A DNA stretch of 64,000 nucleotides from Sphingomonas sp. UV9 (GCF_004101245.1 NZ_SCIN01000003.1:806001-870000); one strand, 5' to 3'. Shown: positions 26,342 to 35,370, counted from the stretch's first letter. Numbers and translations: made by a program. Notes: generated by a model from the letters alone, not told the origin.

Positions 26342-27710
26342 AGGCTTCGCGGTACCGTTTGACGACGCGGAGCGCGACGATGTTGAGGAGCAGGGTAACG
26401 ACGAACAGGGTCAAGCCCAGCGCGAATGCGGCGAGCGTCTTGGGGCTGTCGAACTCCGCCTCGCCGGTCAGCAGGTCGACGATCTGCTTGGTGACGGTGG
26501 TGGTGCTGGCGAACGGGTTGAGCGTCAGCGTCGCGACACCTGACGCCGCCATCACGACGATCATCGTCTCGCCGATCGCGCGCGATACGGCGAGCAGCAC
26601 GCCGCCGACGACCCCGGGCAGCGCAGCGGGCAGCAGCACGCGGCGGATCGTCTCGGACGAGGTCGCCCCCATCGCCAGACTGCCGTCGCGCATCGACGAG
26701 GGGACCGCGGCGATCGAATCGTCGGCCATCGAGGAAACGAACGGGATGATCATGATGCCCATCACCAGCCCTGCGGCCAGTGCGCTTTCGGACGACGCCC
26801 AGCTGATCCCGATCGACACCGCGAGGTCGCGCACTGCAGGCGCGACCGTCAGCGCGGCGAAATAGCCGTAGACGACGGTCGGCACGCCCGCGAGCATCTC
26901 GAGGATCGGCTTCATCCACTTACGCGTGGTCGGCTTGGCATATTGCGTAAGGTAGATCGCGCTCATCAAACCAAAGGGAATAGCGACGATCATCGCGATC
27001 ACCGCGCCGATGAAGAACGTCCCCCAGAACAGCGGCACCGCACCGAGCGACGCACCCGGATCGCGCGCGTCGATCACCTGCGGGCTCCAATGCGTGCCGA
27101 ACAGGAAGTCGGTGATCGGCACGACCGAGAAGAACCGCACCGACTCGTACAGCAGCGACGCGACGATGCCGACCGTGGTGAGGATCGCGATCAGCGACGC
27201 GCCGAGCAGCGCGAGCATCACGACGCGCTCGATCTGCGTGCGGGCGCCGAAGCCGGGTTTGACGCGGGTGAACGCGAACGCGCCGCCGGCGAACGCAAGC
27301 AGCAACGCGAGCGCGGTCGCGATCCAGTCGTAGCGTGACTGCGCGGCGGCGTAGGACGGCGCGAGCGTGCGCGCGAGCCCGTGGAACGCGCCGAAGCTGC
27401 GTCCCTCGGCGAGGCTGCGCGCTTCGGACAGGATCGAGGCGCGGTCGAAGCCGGGCGGGGGGAGCTGCATCGCCGCTGGGGTCGCGAGGACCGCGTCGGT
27501 GACGAGCGCGGGGGCTGTCATCGACCACACCACGAGGAACACGAGCGGCGGGATCGCGGTCCACAGCGCGACGTGCCAGCCGTGGTGCGCAGGGAGCGAA
27601 CTGAACCGCGCGGTGCTGAGCGCACGGAAACGGGTGGCGCGAACGCGTGCGGTGAGCCAGCCGATGAGGCCGAGGCCGGCGACGAGGAAGAGGAGCGCGA
27701 TGGCGGACAT
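26334..27710 (-). CDS. pstC: phosphate ABC transporter permease PstC
   Basis: A 458-aa inner-membrane permease. The start at 27710 (MSAIALLFLVAGLGLIGW) begins the first helix; an upstream extension is encoded by a type B repeat and is rejected. There are about eight helices, with an enlarged N-terminal part as in other alphaproteobacteria, and the permease loop MGATSSETIRRVLLPAALPGV. The stop overlaps the pstA start as ATGACTGA. It is separated from pstS by 217 bases holding a type B repeat, which may lower expression of pstCAB relative to pstS. Confidence 0.94.
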   Translation of the reverse strand: MSAIALLFLVAGLGLIGWLTARVRATRFRALSTARFSSLPAHHGWHVALWTAIPPLVFLVVWSMTAPALVTDAVLATPAAMQLPPPGFDRASILSEARSLAEGRSFGAFHGLARTLAPSYAAAQSRYDWIATALALLLAFAGGAFAFTRVKPGFGARTQIERVVMLALLGASLIAILTTVGIVASLLYESVRFFSVVPITDFLFGTHWSPQVIDARDPGASLGAVPLFWGTFFIGAVIAMIVAIPFGLMSAIYLTQYAKPTTRKWMKPILEMLAGVPTVVYGYFAALTVAPAVRDLAVSIGISWASSESALAAGLVMGIMIIPFVSSMADDSIAAVPSSMRDGSLAMGATSSETIRRVLLPAALPGVVGGVLLAVSRAIGETMIVVMAASGVATLTLNPFASTTTVTKQIVDLLTGEAEFDSPKTLAAFALGLTLFVVTLLLNIVALRVVKRYREAYD

Positions 27711-27733
27711 TAAGACGTTTGTCCGTCCATAAA

Positions 27734-27844
27734 CACCACCCCGGCGGAGGCCGGGGCCCAATTGGAGAGGTTGAGGTAGGGGAGCGCAGCATCAGCCAAT
27801 GGAGCGTTGCCCAATTGGGCCCCGGCCTTCGCCGGGGTGGTGGT
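27734..27844. repeat. long inverted repeat type B inside the pst operon
   Basis: Arms CACCACCCCGGCGGAGGCCG and CGGCCTTCGCCGGGGTGGTG, with an inner CCCAATTGG/CCAATTGGG pair, enclose about 50 bases. It lies between pstS and pstC and is transcribed within the operon. Confidence 0.88.
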
Positions 27845-27927
27845 GATTTGCTGCGCGGACTTCATTGCAAAATACGTGGTATTCCGCGTTTGCAGGGGAG
27901 CTGCGAAAAGGGTGGACGAGAAACCCA

Positions 27928-28998
27928 TCACGACAACACCGCCGGATCCAGCACCGTCTCGTTGGCGATGATCGCCGCCGAGCGCGCCTGGATCTCAGCC
28001 GGCGCCGCAATCAGCCCGCGCTTGACCAGCGGCCCGGTCACGCCCCAGTTCGCCGCGTACAGCTTCAGCAGATTCCGCAGACCCGGAATGGCCGTCAGAT
28101 GCGCCTTCTTCACATAGATATACAGCGGCCGGGACCCCGGATACGCATTGTCCGCGATCGACGCGTAGGTCGGCGCGACGCCCGAGATCGACACGCCGTT
28201 CACGTCGTCCTTATTCTCTTCGAGATAGCTGTAGCCGAACACGCCGATCGCGTTCGGGTTGGACTGCAATTTCTGGACGATCAGATTGTCGTTCTCGCCC
28301 GCATCGACATAGACCCCGTCCTCGCGGACCCGCGTGCAGAGCGCCTTGTGCGCATCCGGATCCGATTTGGCGAGCAGCTTCGCGGTGGAATCGCTGTCCT
28401 CGCATCCCTTGGTCAGGATCAGCTCGGCGAGCGCGTCGCGCGTCCCGCTGGTCGCCGGCGGGCCGTAGACCTGGATCGGCACCGCCGGCAGCGTCGGGTT
28501 CACGTCGCGCCAGACGCGCGCGGTGTTCGGCTTGCCGCCCGGATTGGCGGCCAGCGCCTTGTAGAGATCGGTCGGCGTCAGCTGCATCTTGGGGCCGTTC
28601 TTCGCCTCGGCAAAAGCAATGCCGTCGATCCCGACCTGGATTTCGAGGATGTCGCGGACGCCGTTCTTCGCGCAATCCTTATACTCGCTCGCCTTCATCC
28701 GTCGCGACGCGTCCTCGATATCGGGATGCCCCGCGCCGATCCCGGCACAGAACAGCTTCATCCCCGCGCCGGTGCCGGTCGATTCGATCACCGGCGCCTT
28801 CGCATCGGGGTCGTTCGCGACGAGCTGCTCGGCGATCATCGTCGTGAAGGGATAGACCGTCGACGATCCGACCGCGGTGATCTGGTCGCGCGAGCCCGCG
28901 CCGCCGCCGTTCGCCTGATCGACGCACCCCGCCAGCGCGCCCGGCACCACCACCATCAGTCCTAGAAGAGCGTAACGCTGCACCCGAATTCCCGTCAT
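27928..28998 (-). CDS. pstS: phosphate-binding lipoprotein PstS
   Basis: A 356-aa periplasmic binding protein. The signal peptide ends in a lipobox, LAGC, so it is probably lipid-anchored. The ligand-binding stretches ITAVGSSTVYPFT, ESTGTGAGM and YGPPATSGTRDA correspond to phosphate-contact loops of PstS. Size is typical. It starts about 30 bases after the PHO box and follows phoR by 45 bases, so it can be transcribed from its own PhoB-dependent promoter. Confidence 0.95.
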   Translation of the reverse strand: MTGIRVQRYALLGLMVVVPGALAGCVDQANGGGAGSRDQITAVGSSTVYPFTTMIAEQLVANDPDAKAPVIESTGTGAGMKLFCAGIGAGHPDIEDASRRMKASEYKDCAKNGVRDILEIQVGIDGIAFAEAKNGPKMQLTPTDLYKALAANPGGKPNTARVWRDVNPTLPAVPIQVYGPPATSGTRDALAELILTKGCEDSDSTAKLLAKSDPDAHKALCTRVREDGVYVDAGENDNLIVQKLQSNPNAIGVFGYSYLEENKDDVNGVSISGVAPTYASIADNAYPGSRPLYIYVKKAHLTAIPGLRNLLKLYAANWGVTGPLVKRGLIAAPAEIQARSAAIIANETVLDPAVLS

Positions 28999-29027
28999 CC
29001 ACCGCCCATAGCGGCGCTAAGACGATC

Positions 29028-29060
29028 CTGTGTGACAGTACGGTTACCCTTTTATGACAC
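29028..29060 (-). promoter_or_regulatory. PHO box of three 11-bp units before pstS
   Basis: On the minus strand the units are GTGTCATAAAA, GGGTAACCGTA and CTGTCACACAG, in phase at 11-base spacing. The first and third match the PhoB half-site CTGTCA(T/C); the middle one fits more weakly (compare CTGTAAC). The box overlaps the last 17 bases of phoR. It should drive pstSCAB-phoU-phoB when phosphate is scarce. Confidence 0.8.
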
Positions 29061-30270
29061 CGGCTTTTGGCGCGAGTCCGCTCGGGGGGAGAATGACGGA
29101 CACAGTGGTCCCGACGCCGACCTGGCTGGCGATGTCGAGCCGGCCCCGGTGGCGTTCGACGATATGCTTGACGATCGCGAGGCCGAGCCCGGTACCGCCG
29201 AGCGACCGGCTGCGGCCGGCGTCGGCGCGGTAGAAGCGCTCGGTCAGGCGGGGGATATGCACGGCGGCGATGCCGTCGCCCTCGTCGCGGATCGACAGCC
29301 GGATCATCCCGGCCTCGTCGCGCTTCAGCTCGACCGTCACGGGTGTTCCCGCGCGCCCGTATTTCATCGCGTTGCCGATCAGGTTGTGGAGCATCTGCGA
29401 CAGCTGGACTCGGTCGCCCGACACCGGGGCCAGATCGTCGGCGATCGTCGCCGCCAGATCGCGTCCGCGAACGACCGCCGCCTCCGCCAGCTCCTCGCAG
29501 GTATCCTCGACGAGTTGCGCGAGATCGACCGCGCTGTCGGGCAACCGGAACTTTTCCGCCTCGATCCGGCTGAGCGAGATGAGGTCCTCGACCAGCCGCA
29601 GCATCCGCCGCGCCTCGTCGTCCATCACCTTCAGGAAGCGCGCGCGGACCTCGGCATCTTCGCCCGCCTCCTCGCGAAGCGTCTCGATAAAGCCGAGGAT
29701 GGACGCCAGCGGCGTGCGCAGTTCGTGGCTGGCATTGGCGACGAAATCGATCCGCATCCGCTCGGCGGCGTAATTGCCGGTCTGGTCAATCAGGTGGACG
29801 ATCCGCTGGCCGTCCGACGCCTCGCCGAGCCGCATCTCCCAGCGCTGATCGCGCGTGCCGAGCCCGACCAGTTCGATCGGTCGCTCGCCGTCGATCGGCC
29901 CGGGCGTGCCGAGTCGCTCGGCGGCGGCCGGATGGCGGATCGCGACGCGGGCGTCCTCACCCAGGATATGCGCGCCGAGCAACGTCCGCGCGGCGCGGTT
30001 GGCGAGCGTTACCCGCCCGTCCTGGACCAGCAGCACCGGCGCGACGATCGCATCGAGCACGTCGTCGAGCACCGAGGACGTCGCGGTAGTCGTATCGGTC
30101 GGGGCAGGGGCCTCATCGCCCGTTCCCGCCGCGACCAGCGCCGCCGCGATTCCGCCGACCAGCGCCACGATCGCCCCCTGTACGTCGCGCGTTATGACGA
30201 ACACCGCCACGGCCGCGACGACGACGACGACGATCGCCCAGAACGTACGCAGGCCAAATCCCGATAGCAT
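29044..30270 (-). CDS. phoR: phosphate regulon sensor histidine kinase PhoR
   Basis: A 408-aa membrane kinase. Two N-terminal helices (about 9-27 and 31-49) are followed by a PAS-like region (70-165), the dimerisation domain with phospho-acceptor His182 in NASHELRTPLASILG, and a HATPase domain (N-box LIGNAMKYG, G1 DEGDGI, G2 GTGLGLAIV). Its position at the head of the pst cluster identifies it as PhoR. It is separated from its partner phoB, which closes the cluster. The PHO box for pstS overlaps its 3' end. Confidence 0.93.
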   Translation of the reverse strand: MLSGFGLRTFWAIVVVVVAAVAVFVITRDVQGAIVALVGGIAAALVAAGTGDEAPAPTDTTTATSSVLDDVLDAIVAPVLLVQDGRVTLANRAARTLLGAHILGEDARVAIRHPAAAERLGTPGPIDGERPIELVGLGTRDQRWEMRLGEASDGQRIVHLIDQTGNYAAERMRIDFVANASHELRTPLASILGFIETLREEAGEDAEVRARFLKVMDDEARRMLRLVEDLISLSRIEAEKFRLPDSAVDLAQLVEDTCEELAEAAVVRGRDLAATIADDLAPVSGDRVQLSQMLHNLIGNAMKYGRAGTPVTVELKRDEAGMIRLSIRDEGDGIAAVHIPRLTERFYRADAGRSRSLGGTGLGLAIVKHIVERHRGRLDIASQVGVGTTVSVILPPSGLAPKAGVIKG

Positions 30271-30470
30271 GGCATTTCCTCAGCACGGGGACGGTGCTCG
30301 CCCCGCAGACGGCGTTCTTTAAGGCGGATCGGCGAGCGGGGTAATCACCAATCCGTCTCGCCGACAATGCACGGGTTGCCCCCTTCGGTGACGCGCCGAT
30401 CTTTTGCCGCCCACCTTTCCTCAGGCCCATGGCCGCCTACATGGGCACCGACAGATACAGGAGCGAGCGC

Positions 30471-31226
30471 ATGAAGCGGACCGGTAACACCATTCTCATC
30501 ACCGGCGGCGGCTCGGGCATCGGCGAAGCGCTCGCCCAGCGGTTCCACGATCTCGGCAACACCGTCATCATCGCTGGGCGTCGACAGGACGCGCTCGACA
30601 CGGCGATCGAAGGGCGCGTCGGCATGCATGCGGTGACCGTCGATGTCGAGGACCCCGCGGCGATCACCGCCTTCGCCAGGACGGTGACCGAGCGTTTTCC
30701 CGCGCTGAACGTGCTGATCAACAATGCCGGCATCATGCGACGCGAGACGGTCGATACCGCGCGCGATCTCGCGGATGCGGAGGCGATGATCGTCACCAAC
30801 GTGTTGGGGCCGATCCGGATGATCGACGCGCTGGTCGATCATCTCGTGGCGCGTCCGGATTCCGTGATCGTCAACGTCACGTCGGGGCTGAGCTTCGTGC
30901 CGTTGACCGTCGCGCCGACCTATTCGGCAACCAAGGCGGCGGTGCATTCCTACACGATCTCGTTGCGGGAGGTGCTGAAGGGCAAGGTCGAGGTCATCGA
31001 ACTCGCGCCACCGGGCGTGCAGACCGAACTGACGCCGGGCCAGGCGACGCGGCCCGGCTATCAGCCGCTCGAGGAGTTTGCGGACGAGGTGCTCGCGCTG
31101 TTCGAGGCAGAACCGACCCCCGCCGAGATTCTGGTCCAGCGCGTTCGCCCGCTACGCTTCGCCGAGCGCGACGAGCAGATGGACACGCTGCTCGCCAAGG
31201 TAAACGCCGCGGCGAACCCCGAATAA
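30471..31226 (+). CDS. SDR oxidoreductase (DltE-like)
   Basis: A 251-aa dehydrogenase. The nucleotide motif is TGGGSGIG (9-16), then NNAGIMRRE, and the catalytic YSATK follows. The CSVISGL-like position reads VNVTSGLSFVPL and the C-terminus PPGVQTELTPGQ, matching bacterial DltE/YdfG-like oxidoreductases of unknown substrate. The ATG at 30471 has AGGAG upstream; an in-frame ATG 42 bases earlier lacks one. It is divergent from phoR and convergent with trmB. Confidence 0.85.
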   Translation: MKRTGNTILITGGGSGIGEALAQRFHDLGNTVIIAGRRQDALDTAIEGRVGMHAVTVDVEDPAAITAFARTVTERFPALNVLINNAGIMRRETVDTARDLADAEAMIVTNVLGPIRMIDALVDHLVARPDSVIVNVTSGLSFVPLTVAPTYSATKAAVHSYTISLREVLKGKVEVIELAPPGVQTELTPGQATRPGYQPLEEFADEVLALFEAEPTPAEILVQRVRPLRFAERDEQMDTLLAKVNAAANPE

Positions 31227-31240
31227 CAACAAACCGCGAC

Positions 31241-31261
31241 GCCCTCGACCGCAATCGAGGG
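31241..31261. terminator. bidirectional terminator hairpin between convergent genes
   Basis: GCCCTCGA pairs perfectly with TCGAGGGC around a 5-base loop, between the SDR stop at 31226 and the trmB stop at 31275. There is no long T-run on either side. Confidence 0.5.
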
Positions 31262-31274
31262 CGGCGCGTTCCGA

Positions 31275-31955
31275 TCAGACACGCAAATAGCGGTAATACC
31301 AGACCTCGTGGCCCTGCCGCCTTGCCTTGCGTTCGTACCGCGTCTCGGGCCAGTCGTCGGGGCGCGTCAGGAAGTCGTGCGGGGTCCGCGCCTGCCATTC
31401 GAAATCGCGGCGCGCGTTCATGATCATCATCGACCAGCGGCAATAGGTCGGATCGTCGGTCCCTAGCCGGAACTCGGCGCCCGGTTTCAGCTTGGCGGCG
31501 ATCGTATCGAGCGGACCGTGGTTGACCATGCGGCGCTTGGCATGGCGCGCCTTCCGCCATGGATCGGGATGCAGCAGGTACAGTCGGTCGAGGCTCGAGT
31601 CGGGCAGGCGCTCGATCACTTCCAGCGCATCGCCCATGTGCAGCCGCACGTTGGTCAGTTCGCCGTCGCGGATGTGCGCGAGCGCGCCCACGACGCCGTT
31701 CAGGAACGGTTCGCAGCCGATGAAGCCGACGTCCGGGTTTGCCGCGGCCTGTCCTGCAAGATGCTCGCCCGCGCCAAAACCGATCTCGACGTGCAGCGGA
31801 CGGTCTTCGCCGAACAGCGTCATGGCGTCGATCGGGCCTTCCTCGGGCACGGACAGGTCGGCGAGCGTTTCTTCGACGAGCGCGGCTTGGCCCAGACGCA
31901 GCTTGTGGCCCTGGCGACGGCCATAGAGGCGGCGGATAACAGAAGGATCGTTCAT
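31275..31955 (-). CDS. trmB: tRNA (guanine-N7-)-methyltransferase TrmB
   Basis: A 226-aa SAM-dependent enzyme that methylates G46 of tRNAs. The SAM site is VEIGFGAGEHL, and the family motifs LYLLHPDPWRKARHAKRR and GTDDPTYC are present. The start at 31955 (MNDPSVIRRLYGRRQG) fits family N-termini; a longer frame upstream is non-conserved. It is divergent from the FNT channel gene. Confidence 0.95.
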   Translation of the reverse strand: MNDPSVIRRLYGRRQGHKLRLGQAALVEETLADLSVPEEGPIDAMTLFGEDRPLHVEIGFGAGEHLAGQAAANPDVGFIGCEPFLNGVVGALAHIRDGELTNVRLHMGDALEVIERLPDSSLDRLYLLHPDPWRKARHAKRRMVNHGPLDTIAAKLKPGAEFRLGTDDPTYCRWSMMIMNARRDFEWQARTPHDFLTRPDDWPETRYERKARRQGHEVWYYRYLRV

Positions 31956-32020
31956 CGCCGCGTGCCCTAGCGGTGCGGGACGCCGGAGCAAAGTCCCTTG
32001 CGAGCCGTTGCATGTCCGTA

Positions 32021-32878
32021 ATGGCCCAAACACACCCCTCCGCAACGCCCGATCCCACCGGATCCAAAGAGGACGACGTCGACGCGCTCAAGTCCGCCGA
32101 TGCCAAGGACCTCCACCAGGCTGTCCGCGAGGAGGGCGAAGACGAACTCGATCGACCGATCTCGTCATTGTTCTTCTCGGGGCTCGCGGCGGGCATGGCG
32201 ATCGCCAGCTCGTTGATCGCGGAGGGCGCGCTTCATGCAGCACTCCCCGACACACCGTGGCGATCGATGATCGTGTCGTTCGGCTATCCGATCGGATTTC
32301 TCGTCGTGGTGCTGGGCCGGATGCAGCTGTTCACCGAGAGCACGATCACCGCGATGCTGCCACTGGTGACCAAGCCCTCGGGCTGGGCATTGCGACGGAC
32401 ACTGAGACTATGGGGCGTCGTGCTGGGCGCCAACCTGGTCGGGACGGCGCTGGCCGCGGGTATGATCGCAGCGGGTCTGCTCGGCGGCAGCGAGCTCCGC
32501 ACCGCGATGATCGAGGTGTCGATGGACATCACCAAACTCTCGGCCGGCGCGACGTTCGTCAATGCGATCCCCGCCGGGTTCATGATCGCAATCCTCGCCT
32601 GGTCGCTGCCCAATGCGCGCGACCAGTCGTTCCTCGTGATCTTTGCGATCACCTACGTCGTCGCGATCGGCGCGTTCAGCCATTCGGTCGTCGGATCGGT
32701 GGAGGCATGGCTGCTGCTGTTTTCCGGGAAGGTGGCCATCGTCCAGGCGCTCGGCGGCCTCATGGTACCGGCGATCCTCGGCAACTTGCTGGGCGGTGCG
32801 GGGTTGTTCGCCCTGCTGGCGCATGCACAGGTGCGCGGTGAAATGAGCAGCCACAAACCGGGGCGGGAGAAGAGCTGA
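32021..32878 (+). CDS. formate/nitrite transporter (FNT) family channel
   Basis: About 285 aa. The N-terminal 45 residues are acidic and soluble; then come six hydrophobic helices with the FNT features of pseudo-twofold inverted repeats (GLAAGMAIASSLIAEG; FVNAIPAGFMIAILAWS). The length and the N-terminal extension resemble the YfdC branch rather than FocA. The ATG at 32021 or that at 32012 may be used. The gene's stop overlaps the next start as TGATG, so it is coupled to the PAP2 phosphatase. Confidence 0.85.
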   Translation: MAQTHPSATPDPTGSKEDDVDALKSADAKDLHQAVREEGEDELDRPISSLFFSGLAAGMAIASSLIAEGALHAALPDTPWRSMIVSFGYPIGFLVVVLGRMQLFTESTITAMLPLVTKPSGWALRRTLRLWGVVLGANLVGTALAAGMIAAGLLGGSELRTAMIEVSMDITKLSAGATFVNAIPAGFMIAILAWSLPNARDQSFLVIFAITYVVAIGAFSHSVVGSVEAWLLLFSGKVAIVQALGGLMVPAILGNLLGGAGLFALLAHAQVRGEMSSHKPGREKS

Positions 32879-33507
32879 TGGGTGAGATCAAGCAGGCGGC
32901 AAAGTCCGTGGAAAAGGCGGATCGCGCCCTGACGCACAAGGCCGCCGCGCACCGCGACGAGCCGATCGTCAAGGCGACCGGCTTCCTGGCCGAGATCGGC
33001 GACCAGCCACAGCTCGTCGCAACCTCGCTCGGCACGGTCGTGATCGGCTTGGTCGCGCGCCGTCCCGACATGATCCGCGGCGGCGTGCGGATGTTCGCGG
33101 CGCATGCGGCCGCGACTTTCGTAAAATCGGCGATCAAGAGTTCGATCGATCGTACGCGCCCCGAAAAGGCGATCGAGGATGGCAAGGCGCGGTTCGAGAC
33201 CGGCGACAGCGACGACCACGAGCAGACCTCGTTCCCGTCGGGCCACACCGCCGGCGCAGTCGCGGTCGCCCGGGCTGCCGCGCGCGACATCGACGGGGCC
33301 GGGGCGCCCGCCGCGTTGGTCACCGGCGTGGTCGCCGCGGCGCAACCGCTCAACGGCAAGCATTACCTTTCGGACCTCGTCGTCGGCGCGGCGGTCGGCT
33401 GGATCGCCGAAGCATTGGTCAGCGCGGTGTTCGATCGCGTCGCCCCGGTGATCGAAAACGCCGCGACGGAGACGCTGCCCCTGCTCGACGCTCCAGCTAG
33501 GGGCTGA
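32878..33507 (+). CDS. PAP2 family phosphatase
   Basis: A 209-aa protein. The three acid phosphatase motifs are in order: K-x6-RP (KSSIDRTRP), PSGH (SFPSGHT) and R/K-x5-H-x3-D (NGKHYLSD). Hydrophobicity is modest, with two or three possible helices, fewer than in UppP/PgpB-type enzymes. The start overlaps the FNT stop by 1 nt. Substrate is probably a lipid or sugar phosphate. Confidence 0.83.
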   Translation: MGEIKQAAKSVEKADRALTHKAAAHRDEPIVKATGFLAEIGDQPQLVATSLGTVVIGLVARRPDMIRGGVRMFAAHAAATFVKSAIKSSIDRTRPEKAIEDGKARFETGDSDDHEQTSFPSGHTAGAVAVARAAARDIDGAGAPAALVTGVVAAAQPLNGKHYLSDLVVGAAVGWIAEALVSAVFDRVAPVIENAATETLPLLDAPARG

Positions 33508-33602
33508 TTACACAGGATTTTTTTCGTCGGACATGGTTGAGCATGGAACCGTTACGAGGCCGTGACGGTTTGCGACCTCGTCATAACAGGGAAGTCCGTA
33601 TC

Positions 33603-33887
33603 ATGAAGAAACTCGCCATCGCCACGCTGATCGCCGCCATCGCACTCCCGCTCGCAGCCTGCGGCGGCAAGGGTGACGACAAGCTTGGCAGCCAGGTCGA
33701 GGCCGCCGGTGAGAACCGCGCCGATGCGCTCGAAGCTACCGCAGACAACCTCGAAGATCGTGCCGAAGAGGTCCGCGACAACGCGGAGCGCCAGTCGGAC
33801 GCGATCGACGATGCCGACGTGAACGCACAGGCGATGCCACAGGCGCAGAAGGACGCCCTGGTCAACGGCAGCGAAAAGCTCCGCTGA
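33603..33887 (+). CDS. small lipoprotein with charged helical tail
   Basis: A 94-aa product starting at the ATG at 33603 with the signal MKKLAIATLIAAIALPLAAC, whose LAAC lipobox ends at Cys20. The rest is an acidic, heptad-like helix (ENRADALEATADNLEDRAEEV), resembling small outer-membrane or periplasmic lipoproteins that form coiled coils. No family was recognised. A terminator-like hairpin follows at 33920. Confidence 0.75.
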   Translation: MKKLAIATLIAAIALPLAACGGKGDDKLGSQVEAAGENRADALEATADNLEDRAEEVRDNAERQSDAIDDADVNAQAMPQAQKDALVNGSEKLR

Positions 33888-33919
33888 TCTTCTAGGCGCA
33901 CAGTCGCGCCAGCGTCGGG

Positions 33920-33949
33920 GCCGCCTTCCGGTAAACGCCGGGGGGCGGC
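33920..33949 (+). terminator. terminator-like hairpin after the lipoprotein gene
   Basis: GCCGCCTTCCGG pairs with CCGGGGGGCGGC around a short AAACG loop, followed by a weak TTTG. Confidence 0.55.
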
Positions 33950-34020
33950 TTTGACGTTTGGAATGGCTGGATTTAAATGGCCCGGCTCGACCGGTCGATA
34001 CGACGACGAGGAACACGGCA

Positions 34021-35130
34021 ATGATCGACAGGCGTCGGCTGGAAACGGGGGGCTTCATCACCTTCCTGGTGGCGATCACTATAGCGTTGTGCGTCGTCGT
34101 CTCGTCGTTCGCGGCGGCCTTGCTGTGGAGCGCGCTGGCGGCGATCCTGTTCCAGTCGCTATATCAGTGGCTGCTCAAGCGCTGGCCGGAACGCCGCAAT
34201 CTCGCCGCCGCGCTGACGTTGCTGATCATCTTCGTCGCAGTCATCGTCCCGACGTTGTTCATCGGCAGCCTGGTGGTCGACCAGTCCGCCTCGGTCTATG
34301 CCAAGTTGCAGAGCGGGCAGATCAACTTCGGCGCATATTTCCAGCAGATTCACGACGCGATGCCGAACCGGATCCAGGGTGCGCTCGACAAGGCCGGGCT
34401 GAACAGTTTCGAACAGGCGCAATCGCGCGTGTCGACCATCCTTGGCAACAGCGTCCGGTCGATCGCAGGGCAGGCTCTGTCGATCGGTCGCAATGCGGCG
34501 GCGTTTTTGCTGTCGTTCGGCGTCGGTCTGTACGTGACCTTCTTCCTGCTTCGTGATGGTGACAAGGTGGGGCCGGCGATCCGCCGCGCGCTGCCGTTCG
34601 AGCATTCGGTGGCGGAGAAACTGGTCGACAAGTTCGTCGCGGTGGTCCGCGCCACGATCAAGGGATCGGTGATCGTCGGGCTCGTCCAGGGTGCGCTCGG
34701 CGGCCTGACGTTCTGGCTCGTCGGCGTACCGGCCGCGTTGCTCTGGGGCCTGCTGATGGCGCTGACGTCGCTGTTGCCGGCTCTGGGCCCCGCGATCGTG
34801 TGGGTGCCGGTCGCGGTGTACCTGCTGGCAACGGGTGCGATCTGGCAGGGCGTGGTGGTGATCGTCTCGGGCGTGGTGGTGATCGGCCTCGCTGACAACA
34901 TCCTGCGTCCGATCCTGGTCGGCCGCGACACGGGCATCCCGGATTACGTCGTGCTGGTGACGACGCTTGGCGGGATCGAGATGGTCGGTCTCAGCGGCAT
35001 CGTCGTTGGCCCGCTCGTCGCGGCGCTGTTCCTGACGGCCTGGCAGATCCTGACCGAGCAGCGGCACGCTCAGCGGAGCGAGCCGGCACTCATTCCTTCG
35101 CACTCCACCGACCCCGTTCGTCCTGAGTAG
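34021..35130 (+). CDS. AI-2E family transporter (PerM-type permease)
   Basis: A 369-aa inner-membrane protein with about seven or eight helices. It has two opening helices, a soluble periplasmic loop (about 75-150), and the conserved core with YVTFFLLRDGD, ALWGLLMALTSLLPALGP and the GLADNILRPILVGR motif. The family includes the Na+/H+ antiporters and the autoinducer exporter TqsA; the substrate cannot be told. The last ten residues, HSTDPVRPE, are encoded by the start of a type E intergenic repeat, so the natural C-terminus has been replaced or extended. Confidence 0.85.
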   Translation: MIDRRRLETGGFITFLVAITIALCVVVSSFAAALLWSALAAILFQSLYQWLLKRWPERRNLAAALTLLIIFVAVIVPTLFIGSLVVDQSASVYAKLQSGQINFGAYFQQIHDAMPNRIQGALDKAGLNSFEQAQSRVSTILGNSVRSIAGQALSIGRNAAAFLLSFGVGLYVTFFLLRDGDKVGPAIRRALPFEHSVAEKLVDKFVAVVRATIKGSVIVGLVQGALGGLTFWLVGVPAALLWGLLMALTSLLPALGPAIVWVPVAVYLLATGAIWQGVVVIVSGVVVIGLADNILRPILVGRDTGIPDYVVLVTTLGGIEMVGLSGIVVGPLVAALFLTAWQILTEQRHAQRSEPALIPSHSTDPVRPE

Positions 35131-35163
35131 CTGCTGAGCTTGTCGAAGCGGCGTATCGAAGGA
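35115..35163. repeat. intergenic repeat type E overlapping the 3' end of the AI-2E gene
   Basis: CGTTCGTCCTGAGTAGCTGC followed by TTGTCGAAGCGGCGTATCG is the reverse orientation of the copy at 13231-13295. The stop codon TAG of the upstream gene lies within it. Confidence 0.7.
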
Positions 35164-35200
35164 GGGTTGTCGTGCAGCTTCGACATGAGCCTCGCTCTAT

Positions 35201-35345
35201 AACCCTCTCCCCTCGGGGAGAGGCAGGGACCCGCACGGCGAAGCCGGGTGGGAGGGTGAGGGTGAGCGAGGCTCGGTGCTTTTCCCCAAAGCCTCTCACC
35301 CTTCCGTTGCCAAGCGGCGCCTCTCCCCGACGGGGCGAGGAACTG
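35201..35345. repeat. long inverted repeat type D (CCTCTCCCC-GGGGAGAGG)
   Basis: Left hairpin CCTCTCCCCTCGGGGAGAGG and right hairpin CCTCTCCCCGACGGGGCGAG flank a centre with a GGGTGAGGGTGAG/CTCTCACCC pair. The element fills most of the gap between the AI-2E gene and the metK terminator. Confidence 0.75.
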
Positions 35346-35370
35346 GGTTAAGCTCAGTTCGCAACAACAT

